The notes under the pieces: model-generated
The model's database searches: none
The model's input: only the letters and a program-made list of their open reading frames with translations
What the model was told of the DNA's origin: nothing
Shown here: piece by piece, positions 10,287-20,671 of the stretch
Numbering within the stretch: the first letter of the stretch is position 1
Layout of the letters: the number at the start of each line of letters is the position of its first letter
DNA from: Nephrocerus scutellatus
Lineage: Eukaryota > Arthropoda > Insecta > Diptera > Pipunculidae
Reading direction: 5' to 3'
Length of the DNA stretch: 64,000 bases
Assembly (NCBI GenBank): GCA_947095585.1
Contig: OX352763.1
Span: forward strand, 104,015,908-104,079,907
Made by a program: the position numbers and the translations under genes

Positions 10287-11779
10287 TGCTGATGTCTTGT
10301 CTTATTTTGTGCTGTTGCATACTGAACGACTACTTTATAAATTGTTCATAAATTGCAACGCAATGAAGAATGAACATACGCCAAAAAGCTAACGAAACAG
10401 CTGTTCGGTGCGCTCTTAACGTAACAGTCGGTGCCGGTGTGTTTTGTTGCATTCTTTTGCTTAAATTGCTTGTACGCGTTAATAGGTGTTTTTGTTTGGA
10501 CGATAATGGCAATAATCCAAATGATTTCCTGTTTTTCCTTTGGAACTCGGTGCTCCTCAGGTGCGATGGAATTTCATAGTATAGGTAAGTTTAACTATAA
10601 TTTACACAGCGAATAGCAAACTAAGGGATTCCTATTCCGAACTTAAGTAATAAGTTTTGCAATTAGCAGTGCTGCGTCCAATCAGTAAATTTGAGGTTAT
10701 CGCGTCCTTTATTTTTTGATTATCATAATTTAATTTTGTAATTGTTTGCTTTTAGTATGGAGCGGTTGTGGTAAATGAGCATCCCAATGTCCAAAATTAA
10801 TCCTACTTTATTCAAACTTTGCCGATTAGAGAATTTATAAGAAGAATTATAATTTGTATGGATTGGTTTTTTACTGATGGGTTCATTATTTATCTTCTCG
10901 CCTACCTTACCTTAGATGGGACTATCATTCAGCTTTTCGCTCCGCAATGTGGTGGTCTCATCGAACTTTCCACAATCAGAATAGGTACGGAGCGTGCATA
11001 TGTTATTCAACCCATTCTTCTGATCATACGGTGGATCATAAACCCCTTAAAAATTTGGTATATGTATTAGCAAAGGAGTGCGAAATTGGCTTGCAAAGCT
11101 AGCGACTTTCTATTCCTTTCGAAATTATTCCTAACATGCACGGTGTAACTTCCGCAACACAGACGTACTTTGCTTTATTGCCGTATTAGTTCTTTGATAG
11201 GAAACAGCTAAAAACAGTTAATTAAAAAAAACAACCCATAAAAATTAAAATTTTTCATCTAAATTCTCTAATCGCAGAAATTGATATGGGAGCCCCTCGA
11301 TCCTGGGCCATTTTTTTTTTATTGTAGAAGAAAATCATCGAAACAAACATTTGACATCAGATGTTAAAATTGAAAAAGCTCAGATCATTTTATTCTGAGC
11401 ACTTAGAGCACGCTCATACTCTGAGCAAATAAGAAACACGAACATTTATCTTGAGAACTCTTTGACTGCTCTGAACTAATTTATGAAAACGCCAAATGAC
11501 AGAATATTGTGAAAACTTGTTGTTCTATCTGTAAGTTGATATCGACAACAAAAAAAACGACATCAATAAAAATACAATTCAGTAAATAAAAATGTAAGTT
11601 GAAGTAAGCATAAAACATGTATGTCTCGTTTCATTTGCTGGGTTCATTTGTGCGTGCGCTAAGATTTCTCTCTCTCTCTCCACCACCAACAAAACCATGC
11701 AGCGCAGCCGACTGCGCAGGCACACACCGCACAAAGTCCATAAAGGGCGACGAATATCTGATGCCAGTATAGATATTTA
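10287..11779. other. Stretch without a supportable gene
   Basis: Short open frames (10370-10579 and 10819-11070, plus) show no motif I recognise. Around 10390-10590 there is a promoter-like aacagctgtt motif and a splice-donor-like taggtaagt at about 10583, so a 5' host exon cannot be excluded, but nothing in the translation supports it. A (CT)n run lies at 11665-11680. Confidence 0.4.
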
Positions 11780-12137
11780 AAAAATGTATAAGGGCCTTGC
11801 GGCCGAACCCGGGACCCGATCACTACCAAATTTTCGAAAAAGTAGTGTTTATTGGGTATACACATGTGTGTAAAATTTGAAGAAAATCGGGTAAATTTTT
11901 TAAAATTTTTGTTTGGGAGCCCCCCGACCCCGCAGCCCGAGGGGCCTCAAAATTTAATAGAAAGTGTTGTCTCCGGAAATATGCATGTGTGCAAAATTTC
12001 AATAAAATCGGGCCATGGGAAGTGGGTTAAAAATTGATCGCAAGAATCCACGACAGACGACCGACCGACGACCGACCGACGACCGACCGACCGACAACCG
12101 ACCGACGACCGACCGACGACCGACCGACGACCCACGG
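11780..12137 (+). mobile_element. LINE-type 3' tail ending in a GACCGACC microsatellite
   Basis: The stretch contains two versions of an atgtgtg-aaaatttga-aaatcggg phrase (11867 and 11985), typical of RTE-like 3' untranslated regions. It ends in about 80 bases of cgaccgac/cgaccgacga repeats (12054-12132). RTE elements often end in such short tandem repeats rather than poly-A. No upstream reverse transcriptase remains. Confidence 0.45.
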
Positions 12138-12337
12138 GCAAGTGAAGTTAATATAGAGAATTTAAAAAGTGATATCTTTATTTATTATTTATTTCAGATT
12201 ACTAACATAAAGAATGATAGGTGATTTACCAGCGATTACCAACGTCTGTTAATGCATCTACCGAAAATATCGTTTGCCGAGTTATTCAAATTCAAATGTA
12301 ACCGAGTTCTTTCAATCAGGATAGCATTTCGTCATAG

Positions 12338-12508
12338 ATGGCCACCTTAGCGATCGAAACGCAATTATCAGCCAAATACGATGATCGTTCAACCACTCCC
12401 GATACAACATTTCAACCTGAACGTGGAAGATCGTTTGCTCAGGTAGATACTAACAATCCAATTTCTTTCAATTTAAACGATGATTACAGGTATTATCATC
12501 AAATATGA
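12338..12508 (+). CDS. Unrecognised 56-codon open frame
   Basis: An ATG opens MATLAIETQLSAKYDDRSTT and continues through PERGRSFAQVDTNNPISFNL to a TGA at 12506-12508. It has balanced composition and no low-complexity bias, unlike most short frames around it. It resembles no domain I can name. It could be the start of a LINE ORF1 or a host exon (an acag/gtatta donor-like junction sits at 12489). No function is proposed. Confidence 0.2.
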   Translation: MATLAIETQLSAKYDDRSTTPDTTFQPERGRSFAQVDTNNPISFNLNDDYRYYHQI

Positions 12509-12544
12509 TACATTTATCAAATACTACAAGAATTATTATACCTA

Positions 12545-12695
12545 GGCTATGTTAGGTTAGGGTGGCTGGCGGCATAAGACAAACCCACTTGACCAGTAAT
12601 GGTCAATTGTGATACCACATGCATCGAGAAGGATTTTTCACCCTAGTCTTTGAACCAGTGGGAGCTCCGTATGAAGCATAGGAGACTTTTAATGT
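12545..12695 (-). repeat. LINE 3'-end repeat, copy A
   Basis: Starts with gttaggttagg and contains ccagtaatggtcaattgtga, then taccaca and a cgtatgaagc-taggagac segment. The same order occurs at 13325-13480. Tails like this belong to non-LTR elements of flies. It follows, on the minus strand, the RNase H fragment and is best read as that element's 3' untranslated end. Confidence 0.6.
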
Positions 12696-12843
12696 CATTA
12701 TTTGACAGATCGTTTAGGCAAATTTAAAAGAAGGCTCCCGTATGGAGTTTACGTTTTTGTGAAAGGCTAAGATGTTCCTTTTGACCATATAAGGTTAGTT
12801 TTCTCGGTAGCATCCAGTTTTAGCATGTAGCGATTGGAATGCC

Positions 12844-13233
12844 TTAGGAACCATTTTCAGGTAAAATTGGTAGTGTAGTTCCATGTTTGGTGAGTTCTTC
12901 AGCCCTGCAATTCCCGTGAATCTCAATGCTCTGCACCCAACACGGTGAAATATTGAACTGATCTGCCATCTCTGTAAGAGATGATAGGCACTTTAGGCCT
13001 GTAGTATAGTTTAAAGAGACTGATTTCAGGGATTTTAGAGCAGCTTGGCTATCCGAGAAGATACGGATTTCCTTAGTGGATATCACATTTCTCTTTAGCC
13101 AATTAGGACTTATTTTATGATCATAATTTCTGCATGGATTAGGAAGACCAAAGGAGAGACTAAGATTTAGTGTTTTTGAGGATCCTGTCATCAGTTTTTG
13201 AACCGTCGGCGTCGGTTTAAACATCATCATCAT
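12844..13233 (-). pseudogene. Non-LTR retrotransposon RNase H domain fragment
   Basis: The 129-codon frame contains IRIFSDSQAALKSLKSVSLN near its middle and CWVQSIEIHGNCRAEELTKH toward its end. These match the SDSQAAL motif and the W-x-GH-x-GN-x-x-A-DELA motif of LINE-encoded RNase H, which removes the RNA strand from the cDNA hybrid. The canonical WVPGHSG is changed to WVQSIEIHG, so key residues look lost. Only the domain remains, immediately before its 3' tail. This domain is typical of the I/R1/LOA groups. Confidence 0.7.
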
Positions 13234-13324
13234 ATCATATCATCTTTTAACAGAGCACAGTCTTCCAATAAATTATTATACTAATACAATACAAATTAAA
13301 TAAATTTAGGGTAAAAGGAGTGAA

Positions 13325-13480
13325 ACTTTAGGTTAGGTTCAGGTGACTTTCAGTAAAACCGACACACTAAGACCACCAATGGTCCATTGCGATACCACAC
13401 GGATCAAAAAAGATTCCCTCCACCTACTCGTTGAACCACTTAGAGCCTCGTATGAAGCGAAGGAGACGTTAAATTGTACT
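13325..13480 (-). repeat. LINE 3'-end repeat, copy B
   Basis: Contains gttaggttcagg, ccaccaatggtccattgcga and cgtatgaagcgaaggagacg, in the same order as copy A. It sits at the 3' side of the reverse transcriptase fragment that follows on the minus strand and is probably its tail. The thumb and RNase H region between them is deleted. Confidence 0.6.
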
Positions 13481-13547
13481 CTATTGTATTCCCCACCTTG
13501 TTATGCCGGCAAGGTAAGAAATTCACGTGCTTAACATACGTTGTTGT

Positions 13548-14990
13548 TCAAGTTCCACTTGCTATATAGAGGGGCGTGCAGAAAGCGTTAAATGTGAAAG
13601 TGCTGTCTTCAGCGGAAGAATGTTTTGGATTTGAAGTAGCGAACAGGAAATCCTTAATAAAAATGAGAAAGAGTGTCGTAGACAACACAGAGCCTTGGAG
13701 AACATCGGCGTTTATCCGGTGAATACTGGATTTGAAACCGTCCAATACGACCTGAATTGAATGGTCAGAGAGGTAGTTATCAAGCAGGGCCTTCTCAATT
13801 CCATAGGCATTTATTTTTGACAAAAGAGCTTGATACCAGACTCTGTCAAATGCCTTGGAATAATCCAGTGCAACGACTTTACTTTCACCAAATTTGTGAA
13901 TAGACTGGTTCCACTTTTCGGTGGGTAATGTAAGCAGATCACCTGTAGAACGCTTTCGCTTTCAAAAGCCGTACTGCCGGTTGCGAAGAATTTCCTGAGA
14001 TTCAAGGTATTGCATAAGCTTACGATTGATCAGCGTTTCCAGGAAAGTATGGATGTTAGCGCAATGAGTCGGTACGAGTAAAGAGATAACAGTTCGCCTT
14101 TTTTATGAACAGGCTGGACAAAGGCTGTTTTCCAATTCCTTGGGAAGACTCCAGAAGAATAAGATAAATGAAAAAGCCTCCGCAGTGGCAATGCCAATGT
14201 TGAAGAACACACCTTCAAAACTATAGCGGGAATACCATCAGGCCCAGCAGATTTATAAATGTTGAGATCATTTCATACTCTAGTCACTTGACAAGTACGA
14301 AAGTAAATCTGTCCCATAGAGGATTCTACCCTTGAAAGTACAGGCGGCGACAACGCGATCTGGTAGCGTAGAGCTAGCTGCGAAATGTGAAGCAAGCAAA
14401 TTGGCCTTGTCTATAGAGTAGTTGACAGTTGGAATGTCACTGTGAATAAGCGTTGGAATCGAAGAAGAGGCAGTATTTTTAATTCGTTTCACGAATGACC
14501 AAACCTTTTTACTTCCTTTGGGACGTTGAAGTATTTTTTGTCTCAGTTTTTGGTCATAGTCGAATTTGACTCGTCTAAGGTAGGCATTGCAATCATTTCT
14601 GACTCGTCTAAATTTGGTTCGGCATTCCACAGGGGGTTTTGTCCGAAAGCACACATCCCGGTTCCTAGTAGCCTCTTTGCAGCTTAAATCAAACAAAACA
14701 TTTTCCTTAGGTTTGATACACTTAGTTCTGCAAGCGATAAACTATCTCATACCCTCCTGGATTATGTTTGTGATCGTATCAGAAATAGAATTTACTCCAC
14801 TTTGGGCATAAAGTGGCCAGTTAATATTCCTAAAGAAATTTTGAGTCCATCCCAGTCGGCTTTCTCGTTAGTTAGTAGCGCATACGAGTATAATAGAATT
14901 GAAAACCTAAAATAAATCCCAAGATTATTTGAAATTTGTTTGAAATGTAACCGCCTGCAAGTTTGGATCATTGTGTACTGGTCAAACAAG
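13548..14990 (-). pseudogene. Non-LTR retrotransposon (Jockey/LOA-like) reverse transcriptase, broken
   Basis: Minus-strand pieces follow each other in element order. At 14792-14989 is EKADWDGLKISLGILTGHF (linker after the endonuclease). At 14280-14696 is MFDLSCKEATRNRDVCFRTK and a KGSKKVWSFVKRIKNTASSS segment. At 14030-14218 is FPRNWKTAFVQPVHKKGE (fingers, block 1). At 13548-13823 is DVLQGSVLSTTLFLIFIKDF with SAEDST at the place of the catalytic YADD. At least four frameshifts and the altered active site make it dead. The same family is represented at 57990-58905. Confidence 0.8.
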
Positions 14991-15144
14991 TAGTCAAACC
15001 AGTTTGTGCGGTTTGCCCGGTTTTTGTAAAAGAACCTGATTGAACATCTGGTCTATTTTTAGAAGATGACTCATTACATATAAGTATTGTTAAATATTTA
15101 TTTTCTCAATAGATTTTTATAATTATAATGTAATTGTTTTTATA

Positions 15145-15240
15145 TTCGTAGGTGATCGGCAGCCCGAGGATGATTTGGGATTCCGTAATAGAATTTTTTA
15201 CGGCGAGGTTATTGGCCTTGCTCCATTTTTCCTTTTAAGT
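15145..15240. repeat. Dispersed repeat, copy A (matches 18545-18640)
   Basis: The phrase ttccgtaata followed by attttttac and gcgaggttattggcc is shared with 18545-18640, with a few substitutions and indels. It has no coding content I can identify and is probably a transposon end. Confidence 0.6.
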
Positions 15241-15249
15241 AACTAGCCC

Positions 15250-15700
15250 GATTATCAGCTTTTCCTGTATTTGAGAAAAATTACCGGCAGCTACCTCGTG
15301 GAAGTCCGACATAGTAACGTCCACTTGCATTACTTCTGATGAATACTATGTGTTATACTCACTATTTTGCTGATGGCTGACTCCTAAACTGGATGACATC
15401 GGCTTGAAATCTGGATTGGTGAAGAGATTTTTTTGTGATAGGCCGTGACCGGACCCCGTTTGTAGAGCCAAATATAATGCTGATGATCGGCCGCCAAAAA
15501 ATAACAAAGCCAGATCTGCCTTCCCCTAATTGCTGGTGGTAAGGTTGGTAATAGTAGTCTTAGTGGCATTGTCAGTTCATACAACAACATACAACAAGCA
15601 ATTAAAATTCAACTCTACGCAACAGAGCAAACATTTAATAATCAGTAGCACAGTACCCCCAGAGGTATTTGTTACATTAATTCATCAAAAAATCAATTAG
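15250..15700. other. No supportable gene
   Basis: A minus-strand frame at 15384-15590 lacks any recognisable motif. The segment looks like further repeat-derived sequence adjoining the preceding dispersed repeat. Nothing else is seen. Confidence 0.4.
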
Positions 15701-16150
15701 TATATGGAAGTGCAGCAGCAGTTTAGTAACAATAAATTGCCGTTGGTCGTTGTGATAGAGGGTCTTTGTAAAAGTGTCACTTTAAGAGCTAAATGACTGA
15801 ATCGAAAAATGTTCAGTTTACCTATGCAAAAGAAAACCAATCAACCGCCAAAAAAAGCTGCAGCAGCAGCATCATGAAAAACAACAATAGCGATTACAGA
15901 GAATTGCAGTGTCATCCTTACAACAGCAGCAGCATCAACAGAGCATCATAAACAACTACATAATAGCGATTACAGACAACTGCAGTCTACAAAGATAACA
16001 AATCAACCACCAAAAACAGCTGCAGCAGCTCTACAGCAGCTAAACACCAACAACAAAATCGACATACGGCAGCAGCATCAAGCAACAACATAATAGCAGA
16101 CAACAACAGACAACTGCAGTGTCATCTTTAGCAATGAAATAAACTGAGAC
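15700..16150. repeat. CAG/CAA-rich imperfect repeats
   Basis: The phrases aatagcgattacagagaatt, gcagtgtcatccttacaaca and gcagcagcagcatca recur three to four times in changing order. Stops interrupt all frames, so it is not a poly-glutamine gene. It ends in aaataaactgagaccctatt, which contains a polyadenylation-like aataaa. Confidence 0.6.
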
Positions 16151-17190
16151 CCTATTTTCAACAAGCACCCGAACGAAGATATCCAGGTATTCTTAGATAA
16201 TAAGTCAATGTCAGCACATTTATTTACCATAAGAATTGTGCTCAACCAATTCAAATTTAATTAAAGCATGGAATAGGAGTTAAATATGGAATATGTTGCA
16301 AATGTGACAATATAGATGAGCAGTAGTAGTCGAACCACTGCACCACAGAACAAAATTTATATTTCTAAACATAAAACTAATTTATATTTTTTAAACATTC
16401 TTATTTTCACCGTCGTCCAAACTAAACGAAAGTATGTATTCCTATTTTCAAGGTTTTTTTTACTTTCTCTCTTGAAATATCCGTTTTTGTTTTTATTAGC
16501 AATTTCATCGATTCAGCCCATTAATGTACAAAATGGTGTTACCAACTTTATAATTATAATATTTTTTTATACATAAAACCAATTGCCAAGGGATATATGC
16601 GGTAATATATGTACCCGTTGCGCTACAGCCAACGGGTAATAGATGGGTTATGCTTTTTATTAAAATTAAAATTTTAAAAGTCGAATCGGGCGGGCACTAC
16701 AACAGTTTTTTTTTTTGGAATATTTCAACAAGTTGGAAATTTGAAAAATTCATTCAAATTTTTTCAGCATGTGTTGAAAAAACAGAGACTGCATTGTTGA
16801 AAAGTTGATAATTTCTAACCGACAGTGACCGGCTAGTCAGCACTTGTAATTATTATTATTATTATTATTAATATTTATTTCATCATTCATATAAGTATTA
16901 CAAAGTTACACCATCGGATTTTAACATTTCAAGTGAACAAAATAATAAGAACTTTCTGATATATAGATAAATATTTATTTTGGCAGCCCTGACATTAAGT
17001 TTATATAATAAAATAGAGCGTGAGGTGCTCATTTTTAAATTTTAAAATATATATCACAGAAATGTCTTACCAAGTTATTAAAAACACACAATATATAAAA
17101 ACCAGCAACGTTAACAATTAAAAATTAACAGCCACATTATAATAAGAATAATAACCAGCGCAGAATAATGATACATTGGAAATAATGATA
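16150..17190. other. AT-rich, no gene; short hairpin and ATT run
   Basis: At 16611-16638 tacccgttg pairs with caacgggta around a 10-base loop. An (ATT)n run lies at 16849-16870. The plus frame at 16316-16576 is hydrophobic and AT-driven, with no family resemblance. Confidence 0.5.
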
Positions 17191-17192
17191 TA

Positions 17193-18377
17193 AAGGGTGG
17201 TCCAACGAAAACGCACTATGTTAATTGTAAATAAAACAAAAAGTTTTCAGTTTTTTTTATGATATGACAATTATGTGTGAAACAAAATATCGGCCAAATG
17301 CTCGCCACGGCTTTGGTGGCATACCTCTATGCGATGGTCTATATTTTCAATTTCTCTGAGACGTAATTGAGGTTCAATGTCGTTAATGTGCCGAATTAAC
17401 TCAGCATTTAGCTCTTGAATTGTTCTTGGCTTATTGACGTACACTTTTTCTTTTAAATATCCCCAAAGAAAGAAGTCCAACGGTGTCAAATCACATGCCA
17501 ATTAACATCGCCACGACGTGAGATAACACGGCCATTGAATTTCTCGCGCAAAATAGCCATTATTTCGTTGGCTGTTTGACAAGTGGCACCATCCTGTTGG
17601 AAGCACATATCGTCCAGGTCCATATCCTCAATTTCTGGCCACAAGAAGTCCGTTATCATCTCGCGATAGCGAACACCATTCACGGTAACTGTTTGGCCGA
17701 CCTCATTTTCGAAGAAGTACGGCCCGATGACGCCGCCAGCCCAAAAACCGCACCCAAATGCGGCAATTATGCTTGTTAACGAATCCACTGAGGTGAAAGT
17801 GTGCCTCGTCGCTGAAGATGATTTTCTTTGTAAAGTCACCATTCACTTCTGTCTGTTCAACCAACTATTCGGTGTATTGACGACGCTTGAAATGGTCACT
17901 AGGCTTCAGCTCTTGAGTCAATTGAACCTTGTAAGCGTGTAAATTCAAATCTTTATTCAAAATTCGCATCAGTGATGCTCGTGAGATGTTCAATTGTTGG
18001 GCACGACGACGAGTTGAGGTTGACGGCTCTTCTGCCACACTATAGCGAACAACAGCAATGTTTTCCGCAGAACGAACTGGGCGAGCATGCACAGGTGTTT
18101 TCACATTATGTTTGCTGAAACTTGCGCACAATTCTACCGATTGTGGACACATTTGGTCGATTATGCTGACCAAAAAAATCACGAAATGCATTTTGATTTG
18201 AACGCCCATTTTCGTAAAAGACTTCAACAATCTTAACGCGCTGCTCAATTGTGTACCTCTCCATTGTTGAATTTGTCAAACACTGAAACAAAGAAATGTC
18301 AAATTACGTTGGGCAAAAAACTTGACGTTAAGGTGTGACTCACAAAAAACATCGTGCATTATGGTCGGATCACCCTT
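17193..18377 (-). mobile_element. Decayed rosa-type mariner element
   Basis: The left end aagggtggtcc and the right end ggatcaccctt are inverse copies with one mismatch. A TA dinucleotide flanks both (17191-17192 and 18378-18379), as expected for the Tc1/mariner superfamily. The length, 1185 bases, is typical of mariner. The transposase inside is broken. Its termini differ from those of the intact mariner at 54067-55372, so it is a separate lineage. Confidence 0.85.
17271..18264 (-). pseudogene. Mariner (rosa/DD41D-like) transposase, frameshifted
   Basis: From MERYTIEQRVKIVEVFYENG at 18264 the minus strand encodes an N-terminal helix-turn-helix segment, then SAENIAVVRYSVAEEPSTST with RRRAQQLNISRASLMRIL, KIIFSDEAHFHLSGFVNKHN (first Asp), LDDMCFQQDGATCQTANEIM (second Asp) and CDLTPLDFFLWGYLKEKVYV (third Asp). 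The motifs run in order but in three frames. A few codons are missing between the second and third Asp, where the intact copy has NWPPRSCDL. It is related to but clearly diverged from the intact copy downstream. It could still be a substrate for a related active transposase. Confidence 0.85.
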
Positions 18378-18544
18378 TATTATAAACACAATTTTTCTGT
18401 ATTATCGGATCGAAGTAGACAGGACAGCATTATATTTGGACAGGGTATCGGCTAGCTGCTGTGCAGCTCGAGCGTACGTTCCATGAGAAAATTCTTAAAT
18501 CGTTTAGCCGTTTTCGTTGCCGTGGTCGTCGTCGTTCATCAGTG

Positions 18545-18640
18545 TATCCGAGGTAGATTTTGGGTTCCGTAATAATAATTTTTTACAGGCGAGGTTATTG
18601 GCCTCGCGCCAACCTTACTTTGAAGGGACAAATTTCCTTT
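18545..18640. repeat. Dispersed repeat, copy B (matches 15145-15240)
   Basis: Shares ttccgtaata, tttttttac-like and gcgaggttattggcc blocks with copy A in the same order and orientation. No coding content is seen. Confidence 0.6.
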
Positions 18641-18868
18641 TACCGATTTAAAAATTTTATTATACAAATAAGGTGCGATGAAAGAATACAATCTCTTACA
18701 AGCTTCTATTATTGTAAACGGAACTTGGCAACATTCATTATTACGAAGAGTAAGTGATTTAATAATTCTCTTTTTAGTATAACCGACTCTTTTTTAAAAT
18801 AATTAAAGTACTTTTAAGATATCTGATGGTGCCGTGCCGTCTTCGGTTTTTACCACCACCATGATATC

Positions 18869-19700
18869 GATTAAAAAATTAAAGTTGGACAATTTATCAA
18901 AAATGAATAAGCGGCTTGAAATGATTAATGCAGTTTCTGCCGACTTAATAAACGGTGGGTTTAGTTTTTTGAATTTTTTGAAAATCAGTGTTGAATATGC
19001 ACCAATTAGAGCAATTGCGCGCGATATCATTGAACTTGAAATGAATTCTATTTTTTTTTTAAATATGGTGAGATCTATTATTTTGTGATTTAGAACAGGG
19101 AACGTATACTTGACTGGTAATTAAATTTTTTTGAAATTTCGTCAATCTTAACTGACAACGTTCTGTGTTGCTAGTTCACTTGATTTTTATGTATTAACGT
19201 TAGATTTATCGAAGTCTGATGTAGCTTGATATGTTGCAGAGGTCTGAAAATGTAACCTATCGTTATCTGCTGTATGAGTTTTTTCGTCAGGACTGATGTT
19301 GATCGATGCAATTATTGCTTGAATAGTTTCAGGTAACTTAGATGACCATAACGACTCTAAAATTTTGTTGGACGCGATTCCCTTTGAAATTTCACGCATC
19401 TGTCTTAATAATGCGGACGCTTTTCTGTCTCCTTAATCTATACCTTGGAGTAACTGTGTTAAATGTTTTTCGTCAGAATGCTGATATTCTTTAAGAAGAG
19501 TAGCTTTAAAAATATTGTATTTTTTTGCGATGGAGGATCGCGAATAATATGTGCCACAACTTTTGGATCAAGTTTTGAAAGGATGCATGTATTTTCAAAT
19601 ATATGTAATAGTAAATGTAATAGGTCCAAAGACCTTTCAGAATTGTGCGCCATTCAATGAAAACGTGCGGATACACAAATAAAAGAAAAGTTTTAAACAC
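18869..19700 (-). pseudogene. Ty3/gypsy gag-protease fragment
   Basis: The 19459-19660 frames give LDPKVVAHIIRDPPSQKNTI, the capsid segment between helices. The 19187-19399 frame gives SNKILESLWSSKLPETIQAI, the conserved LW-x-x-LP motif of insect gypsy gag. At 18869-18919 SRLFIFDKLSNFNFLID matches the run-in to a retropepsin. The expected DTGADVSVIP does not follow, so protease is cut off at its active site. Several frameshifts separate the pieces. The same protease run-in is intact at 50254-50784. Confidence 0.7.
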
Positions 19701-19870
19701 CTAATTTCTACTTTATTAAAAACAAAATGAACGCTTTAAATTAATAAATAGGCGCGATTTCTTCTGCCAAGGTATACATAAAAACAAACTATGTAATTCT
19801 AAATCGGTTCAGTATTTTAATAAATAAAGGTTGATTTTTCCGAATTTTATTTAACTTTAGCTATAAAAAC

Positions 19871-20148
19871 GCCGTGGCTCAGTGGTAATGCACATGGCTG
19901 CTGCGCAGGAGGTTTAGGTTCGAATCCCAGCAACACGGTGTCCCACCTCTCGCGAATGGGTGACAAACGTTCCGAGAGTAATTAATACCTTGTCACGGAA
20001 AGCTTCTCAATTCGCCGTTCGGATCCGGCCTTAAATTGTAGGTCCCTTCCATTTGTGTCCAAAAATTAACATGTGCAGCACAAATGGTCGCGTGAAGTTA
20101 GGCGCCTTGGACCGCAATGGTCTGTCGCGCCAAATATTATTTTATAAA
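19871..20148 (+). mobile_element. tRNA-headed SINE
   Basis: The head gccgtggctcagtggtaatg carries an RNA polymerase III A box (tggctcagtggt). About 35 bases later ggttcgaatcc is a B box, and ccgtgg pairs with the downstream acacggtg as an acceptor-like stem. A non-tRNA body follows, with ggtcccttccatttgtgtcc and a tail phrase gcgccttggaccgcaatggt, ending in a T- and A-rich stretch. The long body shows it is a SINE, not a functional tRNA gene. Confidence 0.8.
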
Positions 20149-20149
20149 A

Positions 20150-20671
20150 ACTTAAAAACGACTACTCTTGACAGATGATAAGAAAAAATTACTAAATATA
20201 GTACGAAAAATAGGCTTCCGTATCATTGACTTTCTTGACCTAAAAGCCGTGTACTGTGGTGCACTTTTATTAGTGCTTTCCTCGGCGCCTCATAAAGCGC
20301 AAATTTTCTTTTTATGTAATGGTTTACATATGTGTTGACCTCTAATGAAGAAGAAGGAGGGATGTGATCATGTTCTCCCGCCCCCCCCCCCCCTCTTTCT
20401 GGGAGCTAGCTTCGTCCCGGTGGCACGCCTGGATTCCACTACTTAGCTCGTCGCGTAGTGGGTTGGGTTCTTGGACGTCGCTTGACTCCAAACAAATTAC
20501 AAGAAAACATTTGCGTGCCGTCGATATACTGATATACGACGATAATGGATAGGAAAAAATTAAAGAGCGCCTAAGAGAAGGCGCTAACCGGAGTTCCGAT
20601 TTAAGAGGAGCTTGGATGTGGTGGTGAGGTGGGTAAGCGAGACCATCGGTTCGCTATAGACCCCTTCGGAA
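20150..20671. other. No supportable gene; 13-base C run
   Basis: A long C run stands at about 20381-20393. The phrase gacctaaaagccgtgtactg at 20239 recurs at 29754 and 39391, so part of this stretch is dispersed repeat. No coding sequence is recognised before the hAT element. Confidence 0.45.

Noticed and set aside
10370..10616. Host membrane-protein exon with splice donor
   Set aside because: The hydrophobic frame and taggtaagt are suggestive, but overlapping frames are equally open and no family resemblance supports a gene.
18834..19088. Plus ORF of 84 codons
   Set aside because: The opposite strand carries a gypsy protease run-in and gag upstream; the plus reading has no motif.
19871..19941. 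tRNA gene
   Set aside because: A and B boxes and a stem are present, but the anticodon arm is poor and a long SINE body follows directly.
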